64,000 nt of DNA from Mesocentrotus franciscanus (taxonomy: Eukaryota > Echinodermata > Echinoidea > Camarodonta > Strongylocentrotidae), in assembly GCA_037976565.1 (NCBI GenBank), contig CP137685.1:26972327-27036326 (forward strand). Direction: 5' to 3'. This document shows positions 11,825-22,878 of the stretch, one piece after another. Position numbers and translations under genes: made by a program. How positions within the stretch are numbered: position 1 is the stretch's first letter; the number at the start of each line of letters is the position of its first letter. A model generated the notes under the pieces. It searched no databases and had not been told where the DNA came from. It worked only from the letters and a program-made list of their open reading frames with translations.

Positions 11825-12810
11825 TTGCGAAGACTCACAATGCATCAAGCTCTGCTTATCTTGAATCCATGGCCATTTCTGTTAAAAATAAGTTTATGTT
11901 TCCTCATATATGTTTAAATGTATACTGATGTTTATTATGTATTCAGAAATGAATAAATGAATGAAAGGAAAATGTAAAAATGAACAGTATGGTTTTAAAA
12001 AAAAGCAAGCAAAGGTTCCTGAAATAATATATGAGTCAATGTGTACGTCATATTTCTGACTCCTATTATATCTTGCACTAAGCTAGGTCACCTGTTTTGG
12101 CATTTCTAGATTTGAAAGACGGGTCAGTCAGGCAAAGAGCATCACATTCTATGTGAAAGTGCATTTCTCTTTTATTTTCCAATGAATACAGTCCAAAGCA
12201 GCAGAAATATCGTATTACACCCCCAGAAAATCCACACAAGCTTAACCTAGAAACTGATAGGGTTTATTCTGTGAAAGTACCAGATAAAAATAAACCCTAC
12301 TTATCCCTGTTATTTGCAAACTACCCCGATTCCTGATTACAATACATCCGTCTTTTCCGGGCAAAATATCCTCTTTAGATTACTTCAAAAATAGAAACAA
12401 CTTGAGGCCCATCCCGTCCCGATATTTGATACTCTATACATGTCTAGTTGGCCAGAAGGAATTAGTGATTTTTATCAAAGTACGTCTGTTACAATAAACG
12501 TTATCAAGTAAACAATGGATCGTAACTATTCCATGCGTTAGTCAACACTACCTAATTAATTGACACAGGTGTCCGCTTTCCCACCCCTTCGAAACACTGA
12601 CATAATTACGTCACCAAAATAGATTAGAATCCAGCTTACTATCTCGCAGACATAAAGATGTATGGATAAGTTTTCATCGTAATTTTAGAACAAAACAATA
12701 ATTATTTTAGGCTCGGTGTTATACATCCTTAGGGAATTTTCCTTTATTGATGTGTCATATTTTGATTTGGAATCGTCAACGAAACGGAATAGTTCTCTCT
12801 CTCTCTCTCT

Positions 12811-12855
<45 letters not shown>

Positions 12856-14251
12856 TTGTGCTTTGATAATGCCCATAACAAGTAATTAGAATCAGTGAAT
12901 ATAAATTGTGACCGACATTGACACTAAAAAAATGAATATAACAATGTACATATTCAATTAAAAAATCACTAGTACTGCAGTCCCTCGTCTACGTAGAAAA
13001 TGTAAATTTCGCCCCTAAAGGCCCTATGTTAATAAGTTTCTGGATACGCCACTGTTCAGTCTTTATTGCCACTTTATATGTAGGAAAATACACACACGGA
13101 ATATCCATTGGTCATTGACATTCAAATATATACCGTCTTGGGACAGGGAAATATACTGTTTGTGATAACACTGTCAGTGTTGTCTGACATTCGACCTGCA
13201 GCTCTTTATGAGTAGTACAAGTTTAAATAAATCATTAAATCAGCGTTGCCACTGAGGAATAACCCATACTCGGAAATAACATATTGGGATTATGTGATGT
13301 GGAATTGAAATGGCAACTGCCGATTGGGAGCAGGAATTCGCTGGTAACTTCAGTTTCCCTTGAAAATTCCATCGACACGGATGTTAATCAGCAGAACGAA
13401 CCACAGACTGCAAGGCTACATCAAATCACGCAATCATTGAGGGGCGGGTTCGGAAGGGGGCATAGGAAATGCGCACCCCTTTTTTTTGGAGGGCACCTTT
13501 CATATTTACATATTTCTTTCTTTTTGTTTCGCCTCCCCCCCCCCATTCTATGTTGACAAGCTCTCATCATGCCCATGGCGTGCAGTTTTTTTTTTTAAAT
13601 ACTATCCTTCCATCCCAAGATTCTGCGGAATAGATCCGCATTTGACTGAGCATGTCCCCGTTTGAAGGACAGTAATTTTTGTTAAAGCTAAATATTATAA
13701 AGTTGTTTCTTCACATAAATTAATCGTACATTGTAGAAAAATAGTTAAACTACCCAGCCAGTAAGATCTGTTTTCTCAACCGAACCACGTCAAAATATTA
13801 AAAAGGCGAATTTATCACGTTGTTTTTTAAAAGTATACTATACATAATAACTGTCTAATTATTTAGGCCTGTGTGATGAGAGATTAAAATTACTGGACAC
13901 AAAAGTCGGCCGAAATGAAAAGATTCAAAACAATCAATCCTCTCATCGGAATTCAGCAAAAAAACTTTGATTTTCATCATAAATGATTCCAGAGGGCATT
14001 TAATTCATGAGAATGAACTGCGCTCAGGTAGCACGTACCAATCACTCGGCTCTTCCAAACACGTGACATTATCCAAATTAATTGGTTTCTAAAGATGGCT
14101 TCCAAAAGCGATCGAACCTTCCTGTTGCTTCCCCAATGGCGGAGACAGAGGTAGGACAGGAAGGGTCCGTGCTAGATAACCCAGCTAGAGTTTACTTTGT
14201 TTACGGAGTTTTCCGATGGGAGTGAATAAACACCCACGCAATGGTTTGGCA
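11825..14251. other. No gene seen
   Basis: Contains the CT tract listed separately, a GGATACGCCACTG terminus-like motif at about 13043-13055 and a C run near 13535. Short open frames (for example 13284-13556) have no recognisable domain. Confidence 0.45.
12794..12856 (+). repeat. (CT)n microsatellite
   Basis: Nearly pure CT dinucleotide run with one short interruption (CCTTTT). A minus-strand frame over it reads as Arg/Glu repeats and is spurious. Confidence 0.95.
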
Positions 14252-14530
14252 AGTGGCGTAGATATTAGGGGGCATAGGCACTGGTGGCACAGCCCCCTCC
14301 CCCAGCCTTGAATGGCGAGAGAAAAGGAGGGTAATGGAAAAAAAAAAGAGGAAGGAGAGAGAGAGAGGTTATGTGGAAAGGTGATGATATAGCTATAACC
14401 TACTACCTCCCTAACGGATGGCCTTGTTCTTCACATTTCATTCCGAACTAAAGACTAACTAACCCCTCCCCCCCCCCCCTCCTTCCGGACACGAGAGCCC
14501 CATCAATGCCTGGCCTCACGCTACGCCACT
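14252..14530. mobile_element. hAT-like MITE with AGTGGCGTAG termini
   Basis: AGTGGCGTAG at 14252-14261 is matched exactly in inverse by CTACGCCACT at 14521-14530. The 279 bp element has a C-rich patch near the left end, a purine-rich stretch at about 14320-14370 and a C run near 14470, resembling the element at 2834. I could not find a convincing target duplication. Confidence 0.65.
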
Positions 14531-14987
14531 CAGACGGGCATCGAGGCTGATGTCATTACCTTATAGACAGTGCATCTGTTTGATCTCAAATCAATTTGAC
14601 TGACTTTCTTTTCATTTTCATTTTCAAATGATTGTATTTTCCCATTCTGTTTTTTTTTTTGTTAAAGCAAGTGATTATGCTACACAGGACGATGTGTGTG
14701 CATATTTTCTTCATAATGCTGTTTCATTATGTATTTTCTATACATTTCAGTTTGTGTTACAACTAGCCACTTCGATAATCCCGACAGTGTATAAACGAGT
14801 CATTTCACCTGCCAATTTGCACTACTATTACGTAAAAGAAAATATATCTGGCATAACTAATGACTTAAACGCGCTCGTAACAGTTCGTACCAGAATAAAC
14901 CTGTGAAGTAATTATCTCGCATGTCCCTCATGATTACACCGAAAAAAAATAGCTATTTGTCGATCGTAAAGCGTCTCTCCTCACCAG

Positions 14988-15279
14988 AGGGTGTCGAACT
15001 TAACTCTAAGTTGGACTTAAACATTATGGAGAGCCATTTGTAGCCTTAAGATAAAATATATTCAACAGCAAAAATTCAAGTATTTTAGACCTTTCATAAA
15101 TTCCACATCAAGAACATGAAATCCCCTTGATAATAGAAAATATGAATGATTTGAATCAACATTTTATGCCTTTTAAAATAACTTTTACAAAATATTTTCA
15201 AAGATGCTAGCGGCTTTCCATAATTGTTAAGTCCAACTTAGAGATAAGTTCAACTTAGGATCTTTGTGAAACACCCCCA
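14988..15279. mobile_element. Diverged member of the GTGTTTCACAAAGA MITE family
   Basis: The right end reads GTCCAACTTAGAGATAAGTT...GATCTTTGTGAAACACCCCC, and the left end has the inverse AACTCTAAGTTGGACTTAA but lacks the outermost TTCACAAAGAT part. The interior is unrelated to copies 8075 and 17549 apart from the ends, so this is a sibling subfamily with a left end that has lost sequence. Confidence 0.7.
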
Positions 15280-16021
15280 GGAACCCATTCACTACACGGA
15301 ACAACGTTGGTAGGAAATGGGGATGGCTTGTCTCTCCAAATACAACACGCTGGCGTCTTCAGAAAACTACGCGAATAACGCTATAACAGCTTTGGTTTTA
15401 AGTTCTCTTTTCAAGTTGCCACAGTGCGCCTGACCATTTGGTTTGTATCTTATTTCTGTTTGCAGACGTGGATCGAGTGTCTGTCATTATAATAAGGATG
15501 TCCAGTTGGTCGAGAAGGAACGGTCCGAATGAAAATTAAAAATCAATTCCAAGACACCCTGTCAATTTCTTTTGGAACCATATACCTTATGGACCTAGTT
15601 ATTTTGTTTACTCCTTGACCACATGTGTTCAAAATGAAGGCCAAGTGGAGCAGTATTACACAAGAGACTGAGGAAATGGCTCATTTCCTACTCTTTTCAC
15701 GTGAATATCTCGGTTAGCATCGGTTTGGAATATGTTTATAAGCGGGGTGGCAGAAGAATCCACAACCAATGGCGCTAATATTTTAATAAGGTGAATGGGA
15801 GCTAGGTCATCACAGGCGATCTGCCCAGTTTATCGTTTCTCGTTCTTCTTCTTTTAAGCCGCCTCTTCCCCTCCCTAATTAATTTCTAACCCCCTCCCCC
15901 GTTTGCCTTTGCATTCTATATTTGTTCATGGTTTGTCAACCTTGAGGTACAAACATTTTTCACGCAATTAAGCTCCCGATGAGGTGGACACTTCTCAACG
16001 CACCCGAGCATCGCCATGCAC
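15280..16021. other. No gene seen
   Basis: No recognisable coding sequence or repeat. Confidence 0.45.
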
Positions 16022-16402
16022 ATCCACAAGACGTTTAGAACTGAGCACCACTCTATACTACTGACGCGTCGAATTGTTCGTTCAAAAAATTGACAGTTTG
16101 AACGGACCTCTAAATCTTCATACCTGAACCTTGTAAATGCCTCATGTCAGCACAGTATCATTCATTACGGCGGGAAAGAGAATCGACTTGCATCCAACTT
16201 CCCTTGATTCTCGTCCACAAGATGTTTAAAACTGAGCCCCACTCTTTACTACTGACGCGTCGAATTGTTCGTACGAAAATTGACAGTTTGAACGGACCTC
16301 TAAATCTTCATACCTGAACCGTGTAAATGCCTCATGTCAGCACAATATCATTCATTACGGCGGGAAAGAGAATCGACTTGCATCCAACTTTCCTCGATTC
16401 TC
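16022..16402 (+). repeat. ~190 bp tandem duplication
   Basis: Two head-to-tail copies, offset by 190-191 bp, share CCACAAGA.GTTTA.AACTGAGC, TACTGACGCGTCGAATTGTT, GACAGTTTGAACGGACCTCT, AATGCCTCATGTCAGCACA and GGCGGGAAAGAGAATCGACT. Only a handful of differences separate the copies, so the duplication is recent. No frame stays open through both units. Confidence 0.9.
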
Positions 16403-17548
16403 GTCTTTAAGCACGCAGAGCTGAAACACGAGTCAATGTTTCCTTATAGCTTACCGTGTATCCTGTGATATCCCAGTCAGTCAGACTGACCGCCAAACCG
16501 ATCCCACACCGAGCGTTATTCGACACGATGTTGGTCTTTCGGGGCATTGTAATCTTTTCCTCGGTCTGTTGTCGGTGTCGGGTTCACGGTGTGACCGGGG
16601 CTTAAAGAGGATTGGAAGACATTCAAGAGTGCCCGTTGAGGGCTCCTGTCTGCGATCATAAACAGATTTACCTATAATTTTCATTGTTTTATTATTCCAT
16701 TATTACATGTATTTTAAGAAAGGTGGCTGAATCCAGTGCCCATGCGTATGGAAAGTAAATTCGTTCAGCCTGATTCAATCATAAGGTAAAAGTGTCCGTT
16801 GAGGTAGTGTGTATAGGAACAGTGACTAAAGGGACAGGTCATAAAGCTCTTTCCTATATTTAAAGAGAGCCAGATTTAAGCTTTAGTGGTACATGTACCA
16901 TAAAGATATCAAATTATTGCTCCGCCACTTTTACATTCCGTATATTATGTTTGAACTAAATCATTTCTTTATTAAGAATCTTCCAAATGTACTGTACTCG
17001 TAATAAAGATAGTAGCACGTTAACAAGTTCATGCTTTCAGCTTTCTGACACCAACAGACTTCTTGGCAGCCCGTTGACCACATAGTATTCGCTGCTCCTC
17101 CTTCTTGTTTTTCGCCCTACACCGTTCAGTGTGCGCCACCAAACATGTAAATAACATACAAGCATGATATCAGCTTTCGCGTGCACCTGCATTGAAAATG
17201 CCGCTGAGGGACCGGATGTCTGAAAGATCATGACATAAACATGATTCCGCATGCATGTTATGTGCATGTTGAAAACACCAATGTATAGATCTCTCGAATA
17301 GCTACCTATCTATGTGGACACACCATCACACTCGACATTGTATAAGGTCATCTGTCATGGGGAATTTGATTTCATCCCAATGCTGTTATCTACATTTGAC
17401 AGTGAGATAACAGTTTTGTTCGTTTTTTATGTTAATGTATTTTGTTTACATTAGCTAGTTTTCTAAGAACTAGGAACATTCGAAAGCCGGTATTGTGGCA
17501 GGAAATCCATGTCTGTATGCGTACACATGACTCGGCATCATCATGCCA
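16403..17548. other. No gene seen; possible single transposon end
   Basis: GTGTGACCGGGGCTTAAAGA at about 16590-16609 resembles the CCCCGGTCACAC type of element terminus, but I found no matching inverse end nearby. Open frames here (16481-16684 and 17037-17267, both minus) show no recognisable domain. Confidence 0.4.
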
Positions 17549-17827
17549 GGGGAGTGTTTCACAAAGACGAAGATCGACTTTAAGTTGGACTTAACTATGG
17601 CAGGCCATTCATGCCACTGTTTGCTCTCACAACTACGATCTTTAGATAATATCTTTTCCTTCAATAATAAATTATCAAAAATGTAAATTCTGTAGATTTG
17701 TGGCCATGATTTGTATATCCCTTGAGAGACCAATGTCAGTAAATGGAGAGAGCAAACAGTGGCATGAACGGCCTGCCATAGTTAAGTCCAACTTAAAGTA
17801 GATCTTAGTCTTTGTGAAACACTCCCC
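17549..17827. mobile_element. MITE with ~80 bp inverted ends (GTGTTTCACAAAGA family), copy 2
   Basis: Begins GGGGAGTGTTTCACAAAGAC and ends with the near-perfect inverse GTCTTTGTGAAACACTCCCC. The centre (AATTATCAAAAATGTAAATT, TTGAGAGACCAATG) matches copy 1 at 8075 with few changes and small deletions. The two copies are evidently recent. No clear target duplication. The minus-strand frame 17470-17733 overlaps it and is spurious. Confidence 0.9.
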
Positions 17828-18254
17828 TGCTTTCTAACAGTGTAAAAACAAATGCCCTATTCTAAAGGTGTGCAAGCATACATTTTGATCATACTTTTTT
17901 AATACTGTGAAAAATAGTGCTTCTCTTGTTTTTATATGACTATATCAATCGATGTTTATCATTGTTTTCCATCATGTTAACTTGCATTTTATTCATATAT
18001 TGATAGTTAATTAGTTTTTATGCCACTTTTATATATGAATGTTAAACATTTTTCACAAGAGAGTAAAATAGCATCATCTGAATGAATGAAAGATAACGAC
18101 AAATACTAAAAACAAACAAAATTCAACAAATACTTTTCTTTACTTGATGATTTTATTCAGTTGAAAGCTTTTAGGGCAAATGCATTCTGAAACATCAGGT
18201 TTAGCACTAATTTCAATATTAATTTTAAGTTTATATTTCATTTTCGTGTTAATG
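17828..18254. other. No gene seen
   Basis: Very AT-rich; nothing recognisable. Confidence 0.5.
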
Positions 18255-18372
18255 ATAATGATAATAATAAAGATAATAATAATAATAATAATAATAGTAA
18301 TAACTGTTTCTTATGAAGCGCTTTACCAGTTACAACGTAACCGACCAAAGCGCTTACAGTATTATTACCACA
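18255..18372 (-). mobile_element. Probable 3' tail of a SINE with AAT microsatellite
   Basis: An (AAT)n run at about 18257-18300 is followed by sequence that, read on the minus strand, is AGCGCTT..AAGAAACA leading into ATTACTATTATT. This resembles the GGCGCTATAGAAATA then (ATT)n tail of the SINE at 63633. The tRNA-like head is not evident, so only a 3' fragment is suggested. Confidence 0.4.
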
Positions 18373-18685
18373 GTCACTGGATTCTGTTACGATTCGTCAT
18401 TTTACAATACACACTCTCTATACTCCATTGAGAAGGATTCCAGCCGCTCGCCCTTTTACCTTATGTTCATAAAGTGTTAGCTAAATTGCGGTCACGTGAC
18501 ATCTGAATCTAGTGCGCGTGCGTGGTGATGCACATGTGACTCGATTTGAATAAAATTTTACACTCGTTCACTTTAGCCTTTGAAACACGGAAAAGGGTAG
18601 CCCCTGAAATCAATCTGGGAAACAACGAAGAAAGCGCACTTTATCAAGTCGACATGTAAAGATATTTAACTAACCATGTCGACTG

Positions 18686-18875
18686 AAGTTGACTTCACAA
18701 ACAAGTTCATGTCGTCATGGCGACATAAATTATCTTGCCAAGTCGACTTCTAAAAAAATACATGTCGTCATGTCGACATATATTATCTTACCAAGTCGAC
18801 TTCACACAAAAAATGAATGTCGTAATGGCGACATAAATTATCTCATAAGTCGACTTGTCGTCATGGCGAGATCTA
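18686..18875 (+). repeat. Left-arm tandem array, four ~54 bp units
   Basis: The unit mark AAGTCGACTT (first unit AAGTTGACTT) occurs at 18686, 18740, 18793 and 18847. Each of the first three units also has the second palindrome TGTCGTCATGGCGACA or close variants. Spacing is 53-54 bp; the last unit is shortened. Confidence 0.9.
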
Positions 18876-19424
18876 TGCAGTGTGACTAATTGAATGGAAG
18901 TTGGCCGGAATCCAGCCGGAAAACCAATTTGAGGAATGTAACGATTATAAGGATCTACAATAAAAATTTGCATAAATACAGCAAAATAATGTATTAATTC
19001 AGCTAGGATTAACACAAATCAAAAAGGTGAATAAAGATTACAATTAAACATTTTATTTGATATTAATATGGAATAATTATGATAAAATAAGAACATAAAC
19101 AGACTGTCGTTTCCCACTTAACGTGTTATTAATATAGGACTATTGGAGGGGGAGGGGGTGACTTTGACTTGGTCCGCTAACTCTCACAGAAAATACCGCC
19201 TAAAGACGACTACGTGTAGGTTGAAAAGAAAGGTGTAAACTATCGAGAAAAAAAATGATATTTCATCAAAATTTAGATGTAATTGTTTTTTTTATTCACT
19301 TTTTTATTTTTGTTAATCCTAAGCTGAATTAATACATTATTTTGCTGTATTTATGCAATTTTTAATTGTAGATCCTTATATTCGTTACATTCTTCAAATT
19401 TGTTTTCCGGCTGGATTCCGGCCA

Positions 19425-19808
19425 GCGTCTTATTTGTTCGTACCACAGATTGAGCTCGCGAAGGAAACCTGCGCATGCGCACTCGCGAAGGAAACCAGCA
19501 CATGCGCACATGGAATCCGGTAGGGTTGTTATTAGGGTTATAGTAATTATACAAATCAACTTTTCATCAACTCATCGTTAGCTCAATCGGTAAGGACAGC
19601 GTAATACTAATAGAACTTTGAAGTTGACTTGAGGGTTCGAAACTCAGTATTTATTCTGTTTTTTGCCTTTATAAATAGTGAGGCAAAGCAATAAAAAAAT
19701 TAAAGTCTAATTGTTTGTAACCTCTTTGCAAGCTTTCGTAGCCTGTTATGTATGAAAATGAGTTCATACTGGAATCTGGGCTCGATGTGGTACGAAAAAA
19801 TAAGACGC
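19425..19808. mobile_element. 384 bp TIR element with 9 bp target duplication, nested
   Basis: The left end GCGTCTTATTTGTTCGTACC is matched by the inverse right end at about 19786-19808 with one mismatch. TTCCGGCCA occurs immediately on both sides (19416-19424 and 19809-19817). Without the insert and one TTCCGGCCA, the host arm reads straight through as the inverse of 18895-18915, which confirms the insertion. A 9 bp duplication with TIRs is typical of Mutator-like (MULE) elements, so a MULE-type MITE is a reasonable inference. Inside lie a repeated GCGCATGC-type motif near 19470-19510 and a tRNA-like region at 19572. There is no transposase. Confidence 0.85.
19572..19648 (+). other. tRNA-like pol III promoter region inside the nested element
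   Basis: TAGCTCAATCGG (19579-19590) fits the tRNA A box and GGGTTCGAAACTC (19633-19645) fits the B box, 54 bp apart, slightly longer than in a standard tRNA. I could not form a convincing acceptor stem, so this is a degenerate tRNA or the head of a SINE, not a functional tRNA gene. Confidence 0.55.
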
Positions 19809-19875
19809 TTCCGGCCAACTTCAATTCAATTAGTCACACTACATAGATCTCGACATGACGACTATACTTTTTGGG

Positions 19876-20150
19876 AAGTTGACTTGGTGAGATAATTTAT
19901 GTCGCCATTACGACATGAACTTTTTTGTGAAGTCGACTTGGCAAGATATTACATGTCGCCATGACGACATGTATTTTTTTAGAAGTCGACTTTGCATGAT
20001 AATGTATTTCACCAGGACGACATTACTTTTGGGGTAGTCGACTTGGTAAGATAATATATGTCGCCATGACGACATTTATATTTTTAGAAGTCGACTTGGC
20101 AAGATAATTTATGTCGCCATGTCGACTAAATAAATACAAGTTGATAAGTG
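19876..20150 (-). repeat. Right-arm tandem array, six ~53 bp units
   Basis: AAGTCGACTT or a one-to-few-base variant starts at 19876, 19930, 19983, 20035, 20088 and 20138, giving spacings of 54, 53, 52, 53 and 50 bp. Most units also carry TGTCGCCATGACGACA, a second near-palindrome. This array is the inverse of the left array but has two more units. Confidence 0.9.
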
Positions 20151-20191
20151 GACATGGTAAGTGTAAATATCTTTACATGTCGATATGATAA

Positions 20192-21045
20192 TGGATATTA
20201 AGTCGACTTGACTGTAATATATTCAGGTATATTGCTTGGTTGTTTGCTTATTCACACTACTATTCCAAAATATACATTCGGAGTTGCTTGTTACTTAATA
20301 AATACCATAAAATGTAATCACCGCACCACGATATGATTTGTTGGGGTCTTCCAGTATATTTCATTGACAAGATGAAATATCTCGTCATGTCGTCAAGTAA
20401 ATGGCACTTTAACGCTTCCGTACATAAAAGATCAGAATAGGACAATTCACACCATCCTAAGCACACATATAGGTCACCTTGAAAGAAAAAAAGCAAATTA
20501 GTATTAAACAGGCATGTGAACATTCATGACGTTCTCTGTTTTGATAATTCTCCCTCGTGGAAGGATCTGGAGCACGCAATAGGCTGAAAATAGGCCAAGG
20601 GTGGAATTCGAATGAAAATCCATTTCCCGAGAGTCTTTCAGATGTAACGACCGTGCTTTGTACTATGTTATTGCTTATTACCGCATGTTGTTATTCATCA
20701 TGACCAGATTAACAGAAACAGTTGGACAGAATTGTAATCAATGTTTTGATTACGTTTAAAACACAATGTGCTTGTTAAGACAAAGAGAATCACCATTGCA
20801 ATAATGGAATGATGCGCTGTGCTGTATTGTTATTAATACGGTGCAACGTTCAGGCGCGACGTAGGTTGCTGGCTTATGAAATAGTTCCAGAAAATGATTT
20901 TAGATGTATTATATGACATTTATGTTCCGTTGACCTACATGATGTAAAAGTAGTGTGTGATCAACCCTTTTAGAAGTACAAAACTAAAGCGGTTGTCAAA
21001 CTGATTGTCAAAAGTTGACACAGCATGTTTAAAGTGAGTTACAGT
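20192..21045. other. No gene seen
   Basis: Small open frames only (20260-20523, minus) with no recognisable domain. Confidence 0.45.
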
Positions 21046-21442
21046 TTAAAGATAAAGTTGAGTTCTGGTCATGCGATTGCATTGTGAAAGAAACGTTGTG
21101 GAATCGATCAGAAAAGGTTGATCATCTAGCATATAAGTATTGGTGTGTACTGTAAGGTTCTGGAATCACCAAAATGATTTTTTTTTAAATGGCCCAGTCT
21201 TGGATAAGGTTACAAGCACTGTACACAGAAAAATGTATATGGGACTACACGAACGTATGGCATAAAAATCCGTCCCTATTTTTATGATGTTACATGCCAT
21301 ATACTTAGAATATTAAGGCATTTGAAGAGCCATGCTTTTCAGGGAACATTTTTTATCTGATGTTCTTTCACACTTGCATAATACAATGATAACGCTCAAA
21401 AATTATGTTTCACCTCTTCCCAGAACTTAACCTTCTCTTTAA
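21046..21442 (+). mobile_element. TTAA-flanked MITE family, copy B
   Basis: Starts TTAAAGATAAAGTTGAGTTC and ends CCAGAACTTAACCTTCTC then TTTAA, so TTAA is present at both ends with ~24 bp inverted termini. The interior (GTCATGCGATTGCAT, GATCATCTAGCATATAAGTA, CATTTGAAGAGCCATGCTTT, ATGATAACGCTCA) matches the copies at 32274 and, inverted, 23975. Only 4 bp separate it from copy C. Non-coding. Confidence 0.9.
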
Positions 21443-21446
21443 AGAG

Positions 21447-21823
21447 TTAAAGATATCAAGTTCAGTTCTGATAATGCGATTGCAATGTGAAAGAAACTCA
21501 TTGGAAGCGATTGGAAAAGTTTTATTGTGTTGCACAATGATAATTGGTGTAAAGTTGTAAGGTTTTGGAATCACCAAAAGGGTGATGGGAAATTGATGAT
21601 ACAGTGTGTGTATGGGACTACATATTAAAGCATGCTGCATATATTTAGTTTTAAATGTTTAGCTATTTTTTGTCATATTTCGAATAATACATTCGAAGAA
21701 CAGTTTTGTTCAGGAAACGTTTTTCTCTATAATACTCTTCCACACCGATAACACTAATAAAACGATTAATGAAATTTTCGAAAATTCCTTATAACCTTTC
21801 CCATAACTCAAAATTCTCTTTAA
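21447..21823 (+). mobile_element. TTAA-flanked MITE family, copy C (old)
   Basis: Starts TTAAAGATATCAAGTTCAGT and ends CATAACTCAAAATTCTCT then TTAA. It retains the family order (AATGCGATTGCAATGTGAAAG, GTAAGGTTTTGGAATCACCA, GTATGGGACTACA, CAGGAAACG) but is clearly more diverged and slightly shorter than copy B. It has the same orientation as B. The minus frame 21410-21640 spans the B/C junction and is spurious. Confidence 0.8.
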
Positions 21824-22053
21824 ACTGGAATTTGCGGGAATGAGAACGTAGCAAGGCAGTGGCACTGTGCAAGCCATGATCATGTTACCACTGAAGTTAT
21901 TTGTATTTTGATTCCCTTGTTGAAGCTATGTCTGTATGTTCAAAGATTGACGCGTCAAACAGCCCTAAATATACCCAGCCTACTTTATCCCGTTCTAAAC
22001 GCCTTATTATCGTCGGGCTATCCATGGGTTCTGTCCAAGTCCCTGTATCACCG

Positions 22054-22096
<43 letters not shown>

Positions 22097-22454
22097 ATCT
22101 CTCTCTCTCTCTCTGTACTTCATTTTCATTTCTTTATGTTGTTACTCTTTTTCCTCTCATACCTATATCTGTCTTATTGATCTCATCAACTAACCATCCG
22201 AATCTTATTTCTCTCTCTCTTTCTCTCCCTCAATCTCTCTTTCTGTCACAACCAAGTTTACCAGTTTACCCATCCATGTGTTCCTGTATAGGCCTATAAT
22301 ATCCGATCCTTATTCGTCAAAACTTTATATATACATATATATTTTTTTGTTTATACCTTTGTCGTAACTTTCACCACCCCAGTTGCATTTTCTTCTTTCT
22401 ACTTTTTATCTTCTTCTCTCTCTCTCTCTCTCTATCTCTCTCTATCTATCTCTC
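21824..22454. repeat. Non-coding stretch with CT microsatellites
   Basis: A nearly pure CT run lies at about 22050-22115 and others at 22210-22245 and 22415-22454. Frames through it (21901-22299 and 21908-22180) are Ser/Leu repeats and not genes. Confidence 0.8.
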
Positions 22455-22878
22455 TCTACCTCTCTTTCCCCCATAATGGTTTCTTTCTCTTTCTCTCTCT
22501 CTCTCACGATCACTCTTGACTAGTCTCTATCTCCTCTATAATGGTTTTCATTTCCACCTCTCTCTCTCTCTCTGTCCTTGTGTCCCTATCTTAATCTCTT
22601 GAGTGAATCTATTTCGTCTTCTTGTTTTGCAAAGTATCTTTCCCTGTCTCTCTATCTCTCTACCTCTCTACCTCTCTTCCCCCATAATGGTTTATTTCTC
22701 TTTCTCTTCATCTCACGATCACTCTTGACTAGTCTCTATCTCCTCTATAATGGTTTTCATTTCCACCTCTCCCTCTCTCTCTCTCTGTCCTTGTGTCCCT
22801 ATCTTAATCTCTTGAGTGAATCTATTTCGTCTTCTTGTTTTGCAAAGTATCTTTTCCTGTCTTTCTATCTCTCTCCTC
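22455..22878 (+). repeat. ~212 bp tandem duplication within CT-rich DNA
   Basis: Two copies share CCCCCATAATGGTTT, CACGATCACTCTTGACTAGT, CTCCTCTATAATGGTTTTCA, CTTGTGTCCCTATCTTAATC and TTCGTCTTCTTGTTTTGCAA at an offset of 211-213 bp. Differences between copies are mostly CT-tract length changes. The 123-codon frame 22578-22949 exists only because of this repeat. Confidence 0.9.

Larger units (their letters stand above)
18641..20191. mobile_element. Foldback element with tandem-repeat arms
   Basis: Left arm (18641-19035) and right arm (19292-20191) are inverse copies. The outer ends share CGACATGTAAAGATATTTA. Next come ~53 bp tandem units, then a unit-free segment (ATAGATCTCG...GTGTGACTAATTGAA, GGCCGGAATCCAGCC, TTAATTCAGCT.AGGATTAACA). 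The centre at about 19036-19291 is unpaired and contains a G run. The right arm is interrupted by a separate insertion at 19425-19808. Long inverted arms made of short tandem repeats are the structure of FB/foldback elements. No transposase is present and no outer target duplication is clear. Confidence 0.85.

Noticed and set aside
16590..16609. Complete DNA transposon with CCCCGGTCACAC termini
   Set aside because: Only one end is visible; no inverse partner was found nearby.
18686..20150. CRISPR-like regular spacing of ~53 bp repeats
   Set aside because: Units are tandem copies throughout with no unique spacers, and the host is eukaryotic; the arrays are arms of a foldback element.
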